A DNA stretch of 64,000 bases, taken from Pseudomonas paraglycinae (GTDB lineage Bacteria > Pseudomonadota > Gammaproteobacteria > Pseudomonadales > Pseudomonadaceae). Positions within the stretch are counted from its first letter, which is position 1. The number at the start of each line of letters is the position of its first letter. The notes under the pieces are model-generated. The model searched no databases and was not told where the DNA came from. It was given only the letters and a program-made list of their open reading frames with translations. The stretch covers positions 186,001 through 250,000 of the forward strand of contig NZ_BQHR01000008.1 of assembly GCF_021601625.1 (NCBI RefSeq). Direction: 5' to 3'. Below are positions 38,622 through 47,310 of this stretch, one piece after another. The translations under genes were made by a program, and so were the position numbers.

Positions 38622-39932
38622 CTACAACTCGATGCGCTCGACCTTGCCCACCAGCAGCACGTAGGACAAAGCACCGATCAATGCCAGAACCGCGATGTAG
38701 GTGATCGCCGGCGCGAACGAATCGCCACTGGCCAGGAAGCCGATGACAATCGGCGTGGCAATCGCCGACAGGTTGCCGATGAAGTTGAACACCCCGCCGG
38801 TCAAGCCCAGCAACCGCGCCGGCGCCAGTGTCGAGACCAGCGACCAGGTGATCGACGCCAGCCCGTTACCGAAAAACGCCAGCGCCAGGAAGGCAATCAC
38901 CAGCGGCGTCGATTCAACGAAGTTGGCGCCGATGATCGAGGTGGAAATCAACAGCCCGCCAATGATCGGCAACTTGCGCGCAAACCCGACGGTGCAGCCA
39001 CGGCGAATCAGGAAGTCGGAAAAGAACCCGGAGCACAGCACGCCGATAAACGCGGCGAGAAACGGCAGCGACGCCAGCAGACCGGACTTGATGAAGTCCA
39101 TGCCGCGATATTTCACCAGGTAGGTCGGGAACCACGTCAGGAAAAACCACAGCGTCGAGTTCAGGCAGAACTGGCCGAGGTAGATCCCCCACAACTTGCG
39201 TTTGCTGAGGACGATGCCGAGATCGGTCCAGCTGAATTTCGCCTTCACTTTGGCGGTTTCGGCGGCGATATCCACCAACCCGCCGCCCTCGCGAATCAGG
39301 TCGATTTCGCCTTGGTTGGCGCCTTTGAAATCACGTGGTTCGCGATACACCGCGTACCAGATCGCCGCCCACACGATGCCCACCGCGCCGGTCACGACAA
39401 ACACCATATGCCAGCCAAATTCATGTTGCAGCCACGCCAGCACCGGGGTCAGAAACGCCAGCCCGACAAACTGCCCGGAGGTATAGAAGCCGATGGCCGT
39501 GGCCCGTTCACGCTCGGGGAACCAGGTCGTCACCACACGGCTGTTGATCGGATACGCCGGTGCTTCCAGCGCACCGACCGCCATGCGCAGCACGAACAGT
39601 GCGATGAAACTGGCCGCGAAACCGAGCATCACCGTGGCCAGCGACCACAACAGCAGCGCGACGCTATAAAGAATGCGCGGCGGCACCCGATCCACCAGCC
39701 AGCCGCCGGGGATCTGCATGGCGGCGTAGGTCCAGCCGAACGCCGAGAAGATCAGCCCGACGTGCACCGGGTCGATGCCCAGATCCGTCGTCAGCGCCGG
39801 GGCGGCAATCGACAGGTTGCTGCGGTCGAGGTAGTTGATGACCACGGTGATGAACAGCAACACCATGATGAAAAATCGCTTGCGGCTGGGCGTGACTAAC
39901 GTCGCTTGCCCGGTGAGGGTTTGCGGTTGCAT
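38622..39932 (-). CDS. dgoT: MFS transporter, probable galactonate/sugar-acid:H+ symporter
   Basis: A 436-residue transporter with 12 predicted membrane spans of the anion:cation symporter (ACS) family that includes D-galactonate and glucarate carriers. The first span contains VVINYLDRSNLSIAAPAL, a family signature. It lies between the galactonate dehydratase and IclR genes on the same strand, which supports galactonate uptake. The gene symbol is by context. A REP palindrome separates it from dgoD. Confidence 0.85.
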   Translation of the reverse strand: MQPQTLTGQATLVTPSRKRFFIMVLLFITVVINYLDRSNLSIAAPALTTDLGIDPVHVGLIFSAFGWTYAAMQIPGGWLVDRVPPRILYSVALLLWSLATVMLGFAASFIALFVLRMAVGALEAPAYPINSRVVTTWFPERERATAIGFYTSGQFVGLAFLTPVLAWLQHEFGWHMVFVVTGAVGIVWAAIWYAVYREPRDFKGANQGEIDLIREGGGLVDIAAETAKVKAKFSWTDLGIVLSKRKLWGIYLGQFCLNSTLWFFLTWFPTYLVKYRGMDFIKSGLLASLPFLAAFIGVLCSGFFSDFLIRRGCTVGFARKLPIIGGLLISTSIIGANFVESTPLVIAFLALAFFGNGLASITWSLVSTLAPARLLGLTGGVFNFIGNLSAIATPIVIGFLASGDSFAPAITYIAVLALIGALSYVLLVGKVERIEL

Positions 39933-39979
39933 GGGGAGCGCCTCTTCTTATGTTTATTGAGGTCGGATTTAGCAGGCGA

Positions 39980-40010
39980 GATCGTTCCCACGCTCTGCGT
40001 GGGAACGATC
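39980..40010. repeat. REP palindrome
   Basis: A perfect 14-bp inverted repeat (GATCGTTCCCACGC / GCGTGGGAACGATC) with a TCT loop. This is a known style of Pseudomonas REP element. It lies between dgoD and the transporter gene and may reduce or stabilise downstream mRNA. Confidence 0.9.
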
Positions 40011-40049
40011 CCGTAGTTCTCGTCGAGCTCACGGCAAAGAATCAGCGAA

Positions 40050-41198
40050 TCACCACTCGGCAAAACTGCCATCGGCATGGCGCCAGATCGGGTTGCGCCA
40101 GCGGTGGCCGACCGCCGCGCGTTCGATCACGTATTCCTCGTTGATCTCGATTCCCAGGCCCGGGCCGTTGGGGATTTTCACGAAGCCCTTGTCATAGTCG
40201 AACACCCGTGGATCCTTCACATAGTCGAGCAGGTCATTGCTCTCGTTGTAATGGATGCCCAGGCTCTGCTCCTGGATAAACGCGTTGTAACAAGCGGCGT
40301 CCAGTTGCAGACACGCCGCCAGCGCAATCGGCCCCAGGGGGCAGTGCAATGCCAGCGCCACGTCGTAGGCTTCAGCCATGTTGGCGATCTTGCGGGTCTC
40401 GGTGATGCCACCGGCGTGGGACGCATCCGGCTGGATGATGTCGACGTAACCTTCGCTCAACACACGTTTAAAGTCCCACCGCGAAAACAGTCGCTCGCCA
40501 AGTGCGATCGGGGTACTGGTCAGCGGTGCCAGCTCTTTCAGCGCTTCGTAGTTTTCGCTGAGCACCGGTTCCTCGATGAACATCAGTTTGTACGGGTCGA
40601 GTTCCTTCATCAGTACCTTGGCCATGGGTTTGTGCACCCGTCCATGGAAGTCGACGCCGATGCCGACGTGCGGCCCCACCGCATCACGTACGGCGGCAAC
40701 GTTGGCCAGGGCCAGATCGACCTTTTCGAAGGTATCGAGGAATTGCAGCTCTTCGGTGCCGTTCATTTTCACCGCAGTGAAACCACGACCCACCGCCTCT
40801 TTAGCGGCCCGCGCGGTGTCCGCCGGACGGTCACCGCCGATCCACGAATACACGCGGATCTTGTCCCGCACCTGACCACCGAGCAGGTCGCTGACCGACA
40901 CACCCAGCGCCTTGCCCTTGATATCCCACAACGCCTGATCGATGCCGGCCAATGCGCTCATATGGATCGCGCCGCCGCGGTAGAAGCCGCCGCGATACAG
41001 CACAGTCCAGATGTCTTCAATGTTGCGTGGGTCTTTGCCGATCAGGTAGTCGGACAATTCCTCAACAGCAGCGGCGACCGTATGGGCGCGCCCTTCGACC
41101 ACGGGCTCGCCCCAACCGGTCACGCCCTCGTCGGTTTCGACTTTCAGGAAGCACCAGCGCGGCGGGACGATGAAGGTGGTGAGTTTGGTGATTTTCAT
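40050..41198 (-). CDS. dgoD: D-galactonate dehydratase
   Basis: A 382-residue enolase-superfamily enzyme that removes water from D-galactonate to give 2-keto-3-deoxygalactonate. Length and sequence match E. coli DgoD. Visible segments are [17 protein letters not shown], the metal-binding [14 protein letters not shown] and FIEEPV, the [12 protein letters not shown] stretch, and [16 protein letters not shown]. It is central to the De Ley-Doudoroff pathway, next to dgoA and dgoK. Confidence 0.95.
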   Translation of the reverse strand: MKITKLTTFIVPPRWCFLKVETDEGVTGWGEPVVEGRAHTVAAAVEELSDYLIGKDPRNIEDIWTVLYRGGFYRGGAIHMSALAGIDQALWDIKGKALGVSVSDLLGGQVRDKIRVYSWIGGDRPADTARAAKEAVGRGFTAVKMNGTEELQFLDTFEKVDLALANVAAVRDAVGPHVGIGVDFHGRVHKPMAKVLMKELDPYKLMFIEEPVLSENYEALKELAPLTSTPIALGERLFSRWDFKRVLSEGYVDIIQPDASHAGGITETRKIANMAEAYDVALALHCPLGPIALAACLQLDAACYNAFIQEQSLGIHYNESNDLLDYVKDPRVFDYDKGFVKIPNGPGLGIEINEEYVIERAAVGHRWRNPIWRHADGSFAEW

Positions 41199-41246
41199 CT
41201 GCTTGTCTCTCTTGTTAGATGCAGCGCACGCAGCGCCGGAAAAGTC

Positions 41247-41867
41247 TTAGCGAAGGGCTTTCCAGGCCGCCACGTAGGCCTTGGCATTGGCCGCCACTTG
41301 CTCAGTCGTCATGCCCGGTTTGAACAGCCCGGAACCGAGGCCGAAGCCTTTGACGCCGGCGTCGGTGAACGCCTGCATGTTGTCCGGGGTAATGCCGCCG
41401 ACCGGCGCCAGAATCGTTCCGACGGGCAACACCGCCAGCCAGGCTTTCACCACTGCCGGGCCCATCTGTTCGGCCGGGAACAGCTTGAGAATGTCCGCGC
41501 CCTCCTCCAGCGCCGCGAAGGCTTCGGTCGGTGTGGCAACGCCCGGCGACAGGTACAGCCCCGCCGCTTTCGCTGCCCGCAACACCTTGGCATCGCTGTG
41601 GGGCATGACGATGACTTGGCCGCCAGCCTCCTTCACCCGTTCGACCTGTTCCGGGGTCAGCACCGTGCCGGCACCGATCAGGCAATCGGCGGGCAGGGTC
41701 TTACGCAGGATGCGAATGCTTTCGTACGGCGCAGGGGAATTGAGCGGTACTTCGATGACGCGAAATCCGGCCGCATACAGGACTTCTCCGACAGCGGCGG
41801 CTTCCTGCGGATGCAGGCCGCGCAGGATCGCGATCAGACCGTTTTGCGCCAGTGCTTGCTTGAGCAT
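41247..41867 (-). CDS. dgoA: 2-dehydro-3-deoxy-6-phosphogalactonate aldolase
   Basis: A 206-residue class I KDPG/KDPGal aldolase that splits the phosphorylated keto acid into pyruvate and glyceraldehyde 3-phosphate. The catalytic Glu is in the N-terminal region (IAILRG / VIEVPLNS), with LIGAGTVLTPEQVERV in the middle and the Schiff-base Lys in DILKLFPAEQMG. Between dgoK (19-bp gap) and dgoD, in the same operon. Confidence 0.95.
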   Translation of the reverse strand: MLKQALAQNGLIAILRGLHPQEAAAVGEVLYAAGFRVIEVPLNSPAPYESIRILRKTLPADCLIGAGTVLTPEQVERVKEAGGQVIVMPHSDAKVLRAAKAAGLYLSPGVATPTEAFAALEEGADILKLFPAEQMGPAVVKAWLAVLPVGTILAPVGGITPDNMQAFTDAGVKGFGLGSGLFKPGMTTEQVAANAKAYVAAWKALR

Positions 41868-41886
41868 GTCAGGCCTCCAGTCAGGG

Positions 41887-42876
41887 TTAACGGGATGAGG
41901 AATCGATCAGTCCGGCGGCGAGCGCCAGTTGCCACAGACCACGCTCGGTGGCTTGCTCGGCCAGGGTCACCCGGGCAAAACCGCAGGCGTCGAGGGCCCG
42001 GCTGTAGCGGGCGCACAACTGCGCGTTGCCGATGAGGATGATCGAAGGAAGATGTGTGCTGTTGCGTCGGCGCCGTTGCACGGCGGCCAGCGCCGTCAGT
42101 TCATGGCCGATCAGCAGGCCGGACAGATAGTCCGGTTGAGCGGTGGCGCTGAGTTCACCGGTCAGGCCCAGGCTGCGGGCGCTGAACAGGGTCGACAGCA
42201 CGCCGATGTCGCCCTCTGCCGACAACGCCACCTGCACGCCGCGATCGAAGGCCTCGGCGTCGAACGTCGCGCTGTGCTGTTGGGTACGGCCGAGAATGCT
42301 GTGTTCGCTGAGCACGGCGAACACTTCGCCGGTCATGAAGGTGTCGAAGCGGGTGATGCAGCCGTCGGCCACTTCCACCCATTTCGAATGACTGCCCGGC
42401 AGGCCGATCAGCAGATCGTTGCCCGCCTCGACCGGCAGATTCTGCAGGACGCCGAGGACCTGGGTTTCTTCGCCGCGCATCACGTTCGGCAGCGTCGAGC
42501 GCTGAATCACACCCGGCACGATGTGCACATCGACACCGCGAAGACTGCGAACGGTTTGCAGGGATTTTCCGAGATCGGCGACGTTGGCCGGCGTATCGCG
42601 GTAGGACGCTTCGCGCCAGCCCTGAGCGCTGCCGACCATGCCACAAGCGATCACCGGCAAGCCGGGTTGCGCGTCGAGCCAGTCGCCGCACGCCTCGTCG
42701 AACGCCAGTTCAAAACCCTCGGCGCATTCACGACCGTTGATGACCCGCGGCGTCTTCGGCAACTGCATGATCCCGAACGACAGCGACCGCTGCGCCAGCA
42801 CCTGCCCGCCCGCCGCGAGTTTGTAAGCACGTAGTGAGGTCGTCCCCCAATCGAGCGCGATCAATTGCGCCAGCAT
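41887..42876 (-). CDS. dgoK: 2-dehydro-3-deoxygalactonokinase
   Basis: A 329-residue sugar-acid kinase of the ASKHA fold, phosphorylating KDGal before aldol cleavage. The phosphate loop is DWGTTSLRAYKL near the N-terminus, with LIGLPGSHSKWV and a hydrophobic C-terminal segment. It is the first gene of the dgo operon. Its ATG follows ACAGGTGAAG. Upstream are a promoter and operator closely matching those of the sugar dehydrogenase operon 14.5 kb away. Confidence 0.94.
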   Translation of the reverse strand: MLAQLIALDWGTTSLRAYKLAAGGQVLAQRSLSFGIMQLPKTPRVINGRECAEGFELAFDEACGDWLDAQPGLPVIACGMVGSAQGWREASYRDTPANVADLGKSLQTVRSLRGVDVHIVPGVIQRSTLPNVMRGEETQVLGVLQNLPVEAGNDLLIGLPGSHSKWVEVADGCITRFDTFMTGEVFAVLSEHSILGRTQQHSATFDAEAFDRGVQVALSAEGDIGVLSTLFSARSLGLTGELSATAQPDYLSGLLIGHELTALAAVQRRRRNSTHLPSIILIGNAQLCARYSRALDACGFARVTLAEQATERGLWQLALAAGLIDSSSR

Positions 42877-42914
42877 CGCTTCACCTGTTTTGTTATTGGC
42901 AGTGAGTGAGCTGG

Positions 42915-42944
42915 ACTATAGACCTCCCAGATGGAAAATCTCAA
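42915..42944 (-). promoter_or_regulatory. dgoK promoter
   Basis: On the minus strand TTGAGA (42944-42939) and TATAGT (42920-42915) are 18 bp apart. The transcript should start near 42908, about 30 bases before the dgoK ATG. The same boxes and spacing occur at 57394-57423. Confidence 0.75.
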
Positions 42945-42975
42945 TATGTAATTTTGCATCCCATATTTTGGGATT
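42937..42975. promoter_or_regulatory. Galactonate-regulon operator, copy A
   Basis: A 39-bp block found again at 57416-57454 with one mismatch. It contains the palindrome ATCCCATATTTTGGGAT (42958-42974), centred at about -58 from the inferred start, and runs into the -35 box. That position fits an activator site. The IclR-type regulator of the operon is the likely binder. Confidence 0.8.
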
Positions 42976-43024
42976 CGAATTCCTAAAAAATCGGACAGCT
43001 AGCTGAGCAGCAATCGCAGCCCGT

Positions 43025-43519
43025 TTAAAACTTATCGATCTCTCTTAACAGATCTGCCGTTGGAACCTTCATGTCCTCCGACAAATATATTTTATAGGAG
43101 TAGGAATTAATTCTGACCTTACAGACAATAGACTCTCGGCCCACTAATAAAGACCTCAACGCCTCACCTTCAATGATTTTTTCACTGGTATCGTTTTTTC
43201 TTTCGAAAAATAAAACATCCGCCCTGAAAACCGGCCCGGCACTTGAAATTTCAGGCTCGATAAAACCCTCTCCATATCTACCCGCAGAGTGAGTTGCCGA
43301 AAAATCAAAATCGCCCTCAAAAGAACACATCAGCGTCTGGCTTATTTTTGATTTGAAAAGATTGACAACATCAACATCGGACGAGAAACGCACCTGATAA
43401 ATGGCCCTATCCAAATAACGTTCAACACCAACGTATTGTAAATGAGCAATGGGCTTGCCATGATTTATCGCACAGGAAGTGCAAAGCAAGAAAGCCATGC
43501 ATAAAATTATATTACGCAC
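43025..43519 (-). CDS. Putative lipoprotein, candidate lipase immunity protein
   Basis: A 164-residue protein starting from a GTG that overlaps the lipase stop by 8 bp, with AAGGA upstream. A short signal peptide ends in LLCTSC, a plausible lipobox, so it is probably a periplasm-facing lipoprotein. The rest is beta-rich with several Cys. Position right after a PAAR gene and a lipase fits the T6SS lipase immunity (Tli) arrangement. No family was recognised. It is clearly AT-richer than its neighbours, as expected for a transferred cargo gene. Confidence 0.6.
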   Translation of the reverse strand: MRNIILCMAFLLCTSCAINHGKPIAHLQYVGVERYLDRAIYQVRFSSDVDVVNLFKSKISQTLMCSFEGDFDFSATHSAGRYGEGFIEPEISSAGPVFRADVLFFERKNDTSEKIIEGEALRSLLVGRESIVCKVRINSYSYKIYLSEDMKVPTADLLREIDKF

Positions 43520-44252
43520 ATTTCCGTCCTTTAAAATGAGTAACAACAACCTGCATCAAAGCGTCTCTGGCCGAGATGCCACTTTGCAGGACTGATGTGT
43601 AGATAACCCAGGCATCGGCGTGATTCACATTCACTCGCCCGTTCATATTGGGCCCACTTTTCATATCCCATTGCTCTCCAAAATCGGCTACGAGATCGGA
43701 AAAATTCCAGTCTTTGGCATCGGCTCTGACGTTAACCCAATATTCCGCCTTCGGCTTCGGTTCCTGACGGTAGATGCTAGAACCCCCCCACACGATTTTT
43801 CCTTCGCCAACCGGATCGAGTGTAACCAGACACGGAATTCGATACCCCTTATCAGTCAATACAGCTGACATGTGCGCACCATTCCAACCGCCCAAGCTAT
43901 GCCCAATGATATATACAGGCGTGGTCACATCAGCAATCTTCTCCAGCACATTCTTTTTCAGATCATCATCACTAATAAAATAGTTATAACCAATATGGTG
44001 GGCATCATAATTATCAGAACAAATACCCTCAGCCTCCATATCCCTGACAAACACCTTCATGACGTCAGCAACGTTATTATTGGGGCCTGTGCCGTAATAA
44101 CTTTCTTTATCACCCGCACCACCCACAAAAAACAGAACAATCTTTTTGGGAGTGATCGTGGCCTGCTTGACTGTTCCGTCCGTTTTGCAGGTCAGGTCGT
44201 GGGTCACGACCAGTCTTTTACACCCTTTCAGAGCAGGATTTTCAGCTGTCAT
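43512..44252 (-). CDS. Alpha/beta-hydrolase, candidate type VI secretion lipase effector
   Basis: A 246-residue protein with a lipase core: nucleophile S119 in YIIGHSLGGW, a likely Asp146 in TLDPVGEG and a likely His211 in NVNHADAW, plus a FFVGGAGD oxyanion-like loop near residue 42. No signal peptide is seen. It follows a PAAR-repeat protein on the same strand with a 7-bp gap and precedes a lipoprotein gene, a typical set for a T6SS phospholipase (Tle) delivered on a spike. The gene is AT-rich. The effector role is inference. Confidence 0.72.
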   Translation of the reverse strand: MTAENPALKGCKRLVVTHDLTCKTDGTVKQATITPKKIVLFFVGGAGDKESYYGTGPNNNVADVMKVFVRDMEAEGICSDNYDAHHIGYNYFISDDDLKKNVLEKIADVTTPVYIIGHSLGGWNGAHMSAVLTDKGYRIPCLVTLDPVGEGKIVWGGSSIYRQEPKPKAEYWVNVRADAKDWNFSDLVADFGEQWDMKSGPNMNGRVNVNHADAWVIYTSVLQSGISARDALMQVVVTHFKGRKCA

Positions 44253-44259
44253 ACGTTTC

Positions 44260-44754
44260 CTACTCCACGAACAGCTTGATCGACTCAGGCAAATGCGAAC
44301 TCACCGTATGGGTGAAGCCCGCGTCATTGGTTACGCCGTGCTCCACGCTCCCATCAGCGCGTTGAATCGCGTAAGGGTGATTTGGCATGGGCTCACCAGT
44401 AATTTCGTTAATCACCTGCATCCGATCATTGAAATGCACCGGCATCGGCAACAACCCACTAAACGCCGCCCCTCCCCCGCTCTGTCCAATAATCACCGTC
44501 CCCGACCCACCGACTACGACATTGCCATGCCCGCCGGTGCTGTCGAGCATCGCGGCATTCAGGCCGTTGATGAAGACCGTGGCGGAAACACCGCCGGTGA
44601 TCGGGCTGCCGCACGCCGATTTATCGGTCATTCGCGCAGCGGGGAGTCCGTCGAAGAACACGTCCGGCGAACCGGAGACGATCGGGTTGTTGCCGTGGCC
44701 CGGCAGTGGGCAGGCGGTTGGGTCGGTGACGCGTGCAGCGGGTTTGCCACTCAA
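44260..44754 (-). CDS. PAAR-domain protein (type VI secretion spike tip)
   Basis: A 164-residue protein. Residues ~1-95 are a PAAR repeat cone (MSGKPAARVTDPTACPLPG; GSPDVFFDGLPAARMTD; GSGTVIIGQSGG), which sharpens the VgrG spike. The C-terminal ~65 residues (FNDRMQVINEITGEPMPNHPY...) form a short beta extension that may carry the lipase. The start is TTG, and its TTGA overlaps the stop of the upstream frameshifted gene. No vgrG or other T6SS core gene is in the window, so this is an orphan cargo locus. Confidence 0.88.
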   Translation of the reverse strand: MSGKPAARVTDPTACPLPGHGNNPIVSGSPDVFFDGLPAARMTDKSACGSPITGGVSATVFINGLNAAMLDSTGGHGNVVVGGSGTVIIGQSGGGAAFSGLLPMPVHFNDRMQVINEITGEPMPNHPYAIQRADGSVEHGVTNDAGFTHTVSSHLPESIKLFVE

Positions 44755-45412
44755 TTCAAAGCTCCTTGCTTCAGAGGTTCCGGGTGAGGCTGATAGAGAT
44801 CGACGTCGGTCGCGGCGAAACGCCAGCGGTTGTCGACGGAATCAAACAGCGCGTGACAATGCTCGCGGCTGTTCGGAGGTGTAAGGGTTTGCAGTTGTTG
44901 CCAGGCTTCATCGGCAAACCAGTTCAACTCGGCGGATGTAGCGTCGTCGAGTTGGTGAGCCAGGTGTTGTAGCCGGTCAGTCGATGCTGGTCGTAGGTGG
45001 TTTGCAGCAGCTCGGCCATCTGCGGGCCGAGTTCCAGATAACGCTCGGCTGTCCAGCGGCCGGTTTGCGAGTAGACATACCAGCCCATCGGCGACAGCAC
45101 GCTTTGGTGGAAAATCGATTGTCCCGCAGGCGCGACAAAACCGCAGCACACGTGCAGGGTCAGCCAGCCTTGATGTGCATCGATGAATCCGTTCGGATCG
45201 AACGTGCGCAGCGGTATCACGCGGTAGTCGTCGAAGCCCGCACTGCGTGACATCAGCTCGGCATCGAGGCGCGAGACAAACGCACGGATGGCCTTGCCCC
45301 CCAGGCGGTTGAGGGTGCAGAGGATGTCCACCGGTTGGCGGTTCGGGTTGTCGCTTGAGCCGAGGTTTTTGACCAGGCCGTACAGACGGATCGACGCCCG
45401 TAGTCCGCTCAT
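44751..45412 (-). pseudogene. Frameshifted hypothetical gene upstream of PAAR protein
   Basis: Two overlapping frames together read as one protein of about 220 residues. The first frame runs from the ATG at 45412 to a stop at 44924. The second continues to the stop at 44751, which overlaps the PAAR start. Adding one G near 44975 (plus strand GCCGGT to GCCGGGT) joins them into HRLTRLQHLAHQLDDATS, a natural helix. I do not recognise the family. Its place before a PAAR-effector set suggests an adaptor or chaperone. It is either a real one-base deletion or a sequencing error. Confidence 0.65.
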
Positions 45413-45571
45413 CGCCGGTCACTCGTTGACGCAGCGAAGGCTCCACGGGCGTGGAGAAAGAGTGCCAGAGGCATTGCAGGTGTCGTCCGTGAGCGCGCAA
45501 AAATGGCGCGTAGAATGCCGGACCAGAGCGGTTTGGACAATCGAATCAGCAATCAGATTGCCACTATTTGT

Positions 45572-46051
45572 TCAGCCCTCGGCAAATTCGCGCAATACCT
45601 TGCCATCCATGCGATAACGCACCCACTCTTCCTGCGGCTGGGCGCCGAGGGATTTGTAGAATTCGATGGCCGGGGTGTTCCAGTCCAGCACGCTCCATTC
45701 GAAGCGGCCGCAGTCGTTGGCGCAGGCGATTTTCGCGAGGTGGCGCAGCAGGGTTTTGCCGGCGCCGCCGCCCCGTTGTTCCGGAGTGATGTAGAGGTCT
45801 TCGAGGTACAGGCAGTTGCTGCCCAGCCAGGTCGAATAGCTGAAGAAGAACACCGCAAAACCGATCGGCAAGCCGTCGCGCAGGCAGATCAGGCCATGTG
45901 CCGTGGCGCCTTCGCTGAACAGGCTGCGTTCAATGTCCGCGACGCTGGCGATGACTTCGTGACGGGCCTTTTCGAAGTCTGCCAATTCGGTGATGAACGC
46001 GAGGATTTGCGGTGCATCGCTGGGGGTCGCCGGGCGGATCTCGATCGTCAT
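45572..46051 (-). CDS. GNAT family N-acetyltransferase
   Basis: A 159-residue acetyltransferase starting MTIEIRPATPSDAPQILAFI. The acetyl-CoA site is EQRGGGAGKTLLRHLAKIA, matching the Q/RxxGxG/A motif, followed by the C-terminal WNTPAIEFYKSLGA. It resembles diamine/thialysine-type GNATs by length and by ATAHGLICLRDGLPIGFAVFF. The acceptor is not certain. The ATG at 46051 was chosen because the frame upstream of it lacks the family pattern. It is divergent from the HD-domain gene. Confidence 0.88.
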   Translation of the reverse strand: MTIEIRPATPSDAPQILAFITELADFEKARHEVIASVADIERSLFSEGATAHGLICLRDGLPIGFAVFFFSYSTWLGSNCLYLEDLYITPEQRGGGAGKTLLRHLAKIACANDCGRFEWSVLDWNTPAIEFYKSLGAQPQEEWVRYRMDGKVLREFAEG

Positions 46052-46162
46052 GGACGGGCCTTGTCGGAAAAAGGAAAACGCCATACTAAGGCGGCGCGCG
46101 GCGCTCGTCACATGGCAATCCACGGATTAGGCTAGCGCGGCCGATGACTCGCAAGGACTCCC

Positions 46163-46831
46163 ATGAACAATCTCGTTTTTTCACCTCTCACGGAGCTCGC
46201 CGCCGAACTGCTGCCCCACGCGCTGGAACCGTCGGAAGACGGCGCTCATGACCTGTCGCATCTGCAACGGGTCTGGCACAGCGCGCGCACCTTGCAGGCC
46301 GACGAAGGCGGCGACCTTGAAGTCCTTCTGGCAGCGGTGTTGCTGCACGATTGCGTCGCGGTGGAAAAGAACTCGCCGCTGCGCTCACAGGCATCGCGCC
46401 TGGCAGCGGAAAAAGCTTCGAAGGTGCTGGCGAACATGCATTGGCCCGACGCCAAAATTGACGCCGTCACCCACGCCATCGAAGCCCACAGCTTTTCCGC
46501 CAACATCACACCGACCACCCTCGAAGCCCGACTGATGCAGGACGCCGACCGTCTCGACTCCCTCGGCATACTCGGCGTCGCCCGCACCTTCTACACCGCC
46601 GGGCGCATGGGCAGCGCGCTGTACGACCCGCACGATCCCGAGGCCCGGGAAAGGGACTACGACGACAAGCGATTCTGCCTCGATCATTTCCAGACCAAAC
46701 TGCTGCACCTCGCCGACGGTTTCCAGACCGTTGCCGGTCAACGTCTGGCACAGCTACGCCATCGACGCTTGAAAGATTTTATGGAGCAATTCAAGGAAGA
46801 GATCGGCCTCGAAAGCACTCAGCCCTTCTGA
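46163..46831 (+). CDS. HD-domain phosphohydrolase
   Basis: A 222-residue protein of the HD superfamily. Metal-binding residues are visible as H in DLSHLQRVWHSA (near residue 31), the HD pair in AVLLHDCVAV (near 72), a later H in THAIEAHSFS and the Asp in LMQDADRLDSLG. This spacing fits the YedJ/YpgQ-type HD enzymes that act on nucleotides or small phosphoesters. The substrate is unknown. It stands alone; AAGGACT precedes the ATG. Confidence 0.88.
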   Translation: MNNLVFSPLTELAAELLPHALEPSEDGAHDLSHLQRVWHSARTLQADEGGDLEVLLAAVLLHDCVAVEKNSPLRSQASRLAAEKASKVLANMHWPDAKIDAVTHAIEAHSFSANITPTTLEARLMQDADRLDSLGILGVARTFYTAGRMGSALYDPHDPEARERDYDDKRFCLDHFQTKLLHLADGFQTVAGQRLAQLRHRRLKDFMEQFKEEIGLESTQPF

Positions 46832-46913
46832 ACCGTTCGTCGATCATCAGGCACCAATCTTTCACGACGGCAGACCAAAAGGAGGTAAGGATTTCAATCA
46901 CTGGAGACACTCT

Positions 46914-47258
46914 ATGATCTCGTCAAGGTTGACTGCGCTCGTATTCACTACCCTCCTCAGCCCGGCGGTATTCGCCGCCTCGACTACCGCTGCCGGGACC
47001 GGGCCGACCGATCCGGTTACCCAGCCAAGAGCCCCCGCCATCAACAGCGCCCCCGGTATGAATACCGACGGCTCGGGTGTTCCGCTGATCAATCAGCCAC
47101 CCGCGACGGGAACCGATCCTCGCACCCAGGGCAGCGATCCCGGTCGTCAGGGCGGGATGAACACCCCCGACGCTCCGGCCGCCCCCGACAACGCAGGTCC
47201 CGGCGTCGGCCCGAAAACCACCACGGGTGGTTCGGGCTCTGAAGGCGCAGGTCAGTGA
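46914..47258 (+). CDS. Hypothetical secreted Pro/Gly/Thr-rich protein
   Basis: A 114-residue protein with a signal peptide (cut near VFAAS, residue ~22). The mature part is low complexity, rich in Pro, Gly, Thr, Asp and Asn (PATGTDPRTQGSDPGRQGG), with no hydrophobic core. It is probably intrinsically disordered in the periplasm or envelope. No family recognised. It is followed by two more small genes on the same strand. Confidence 0.65.
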   Translation: MISSRLTALVFTTLLSPAVFAASTTAAGTGPTDPVTQPRAPAINSAPGMNTDGSGVPLINQPPATGTDPRTQGSDPGRQGGMNTPDAPAAPDNAGPGVGPKTTTGGSGSEGAGQ

Positions 47259-47310
47259 TCCGTGCTTCATCCACGCAACGTGTCTTATCCACTTCCCTGA
47301 AGAGGTAACC

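Noticed and set aside
43025-44754. Prophage or transposon origin of the PAAR-lipase island
   Set aside because: No integrase, transposase, direct repeats or tRNA edge was seen. The base composition suggests transfer, but the mechanism is not visible.
44987-45500. Alternative minus-strand start at 45500 for the PAAR-upstream gene
   Set aside because: The residues before about 44977 in that frame (RAHGRHLQCLWHSF...) look like shadow sequence, whereas the other frame from 45412 looks like real protein. A frameshift explains both better.
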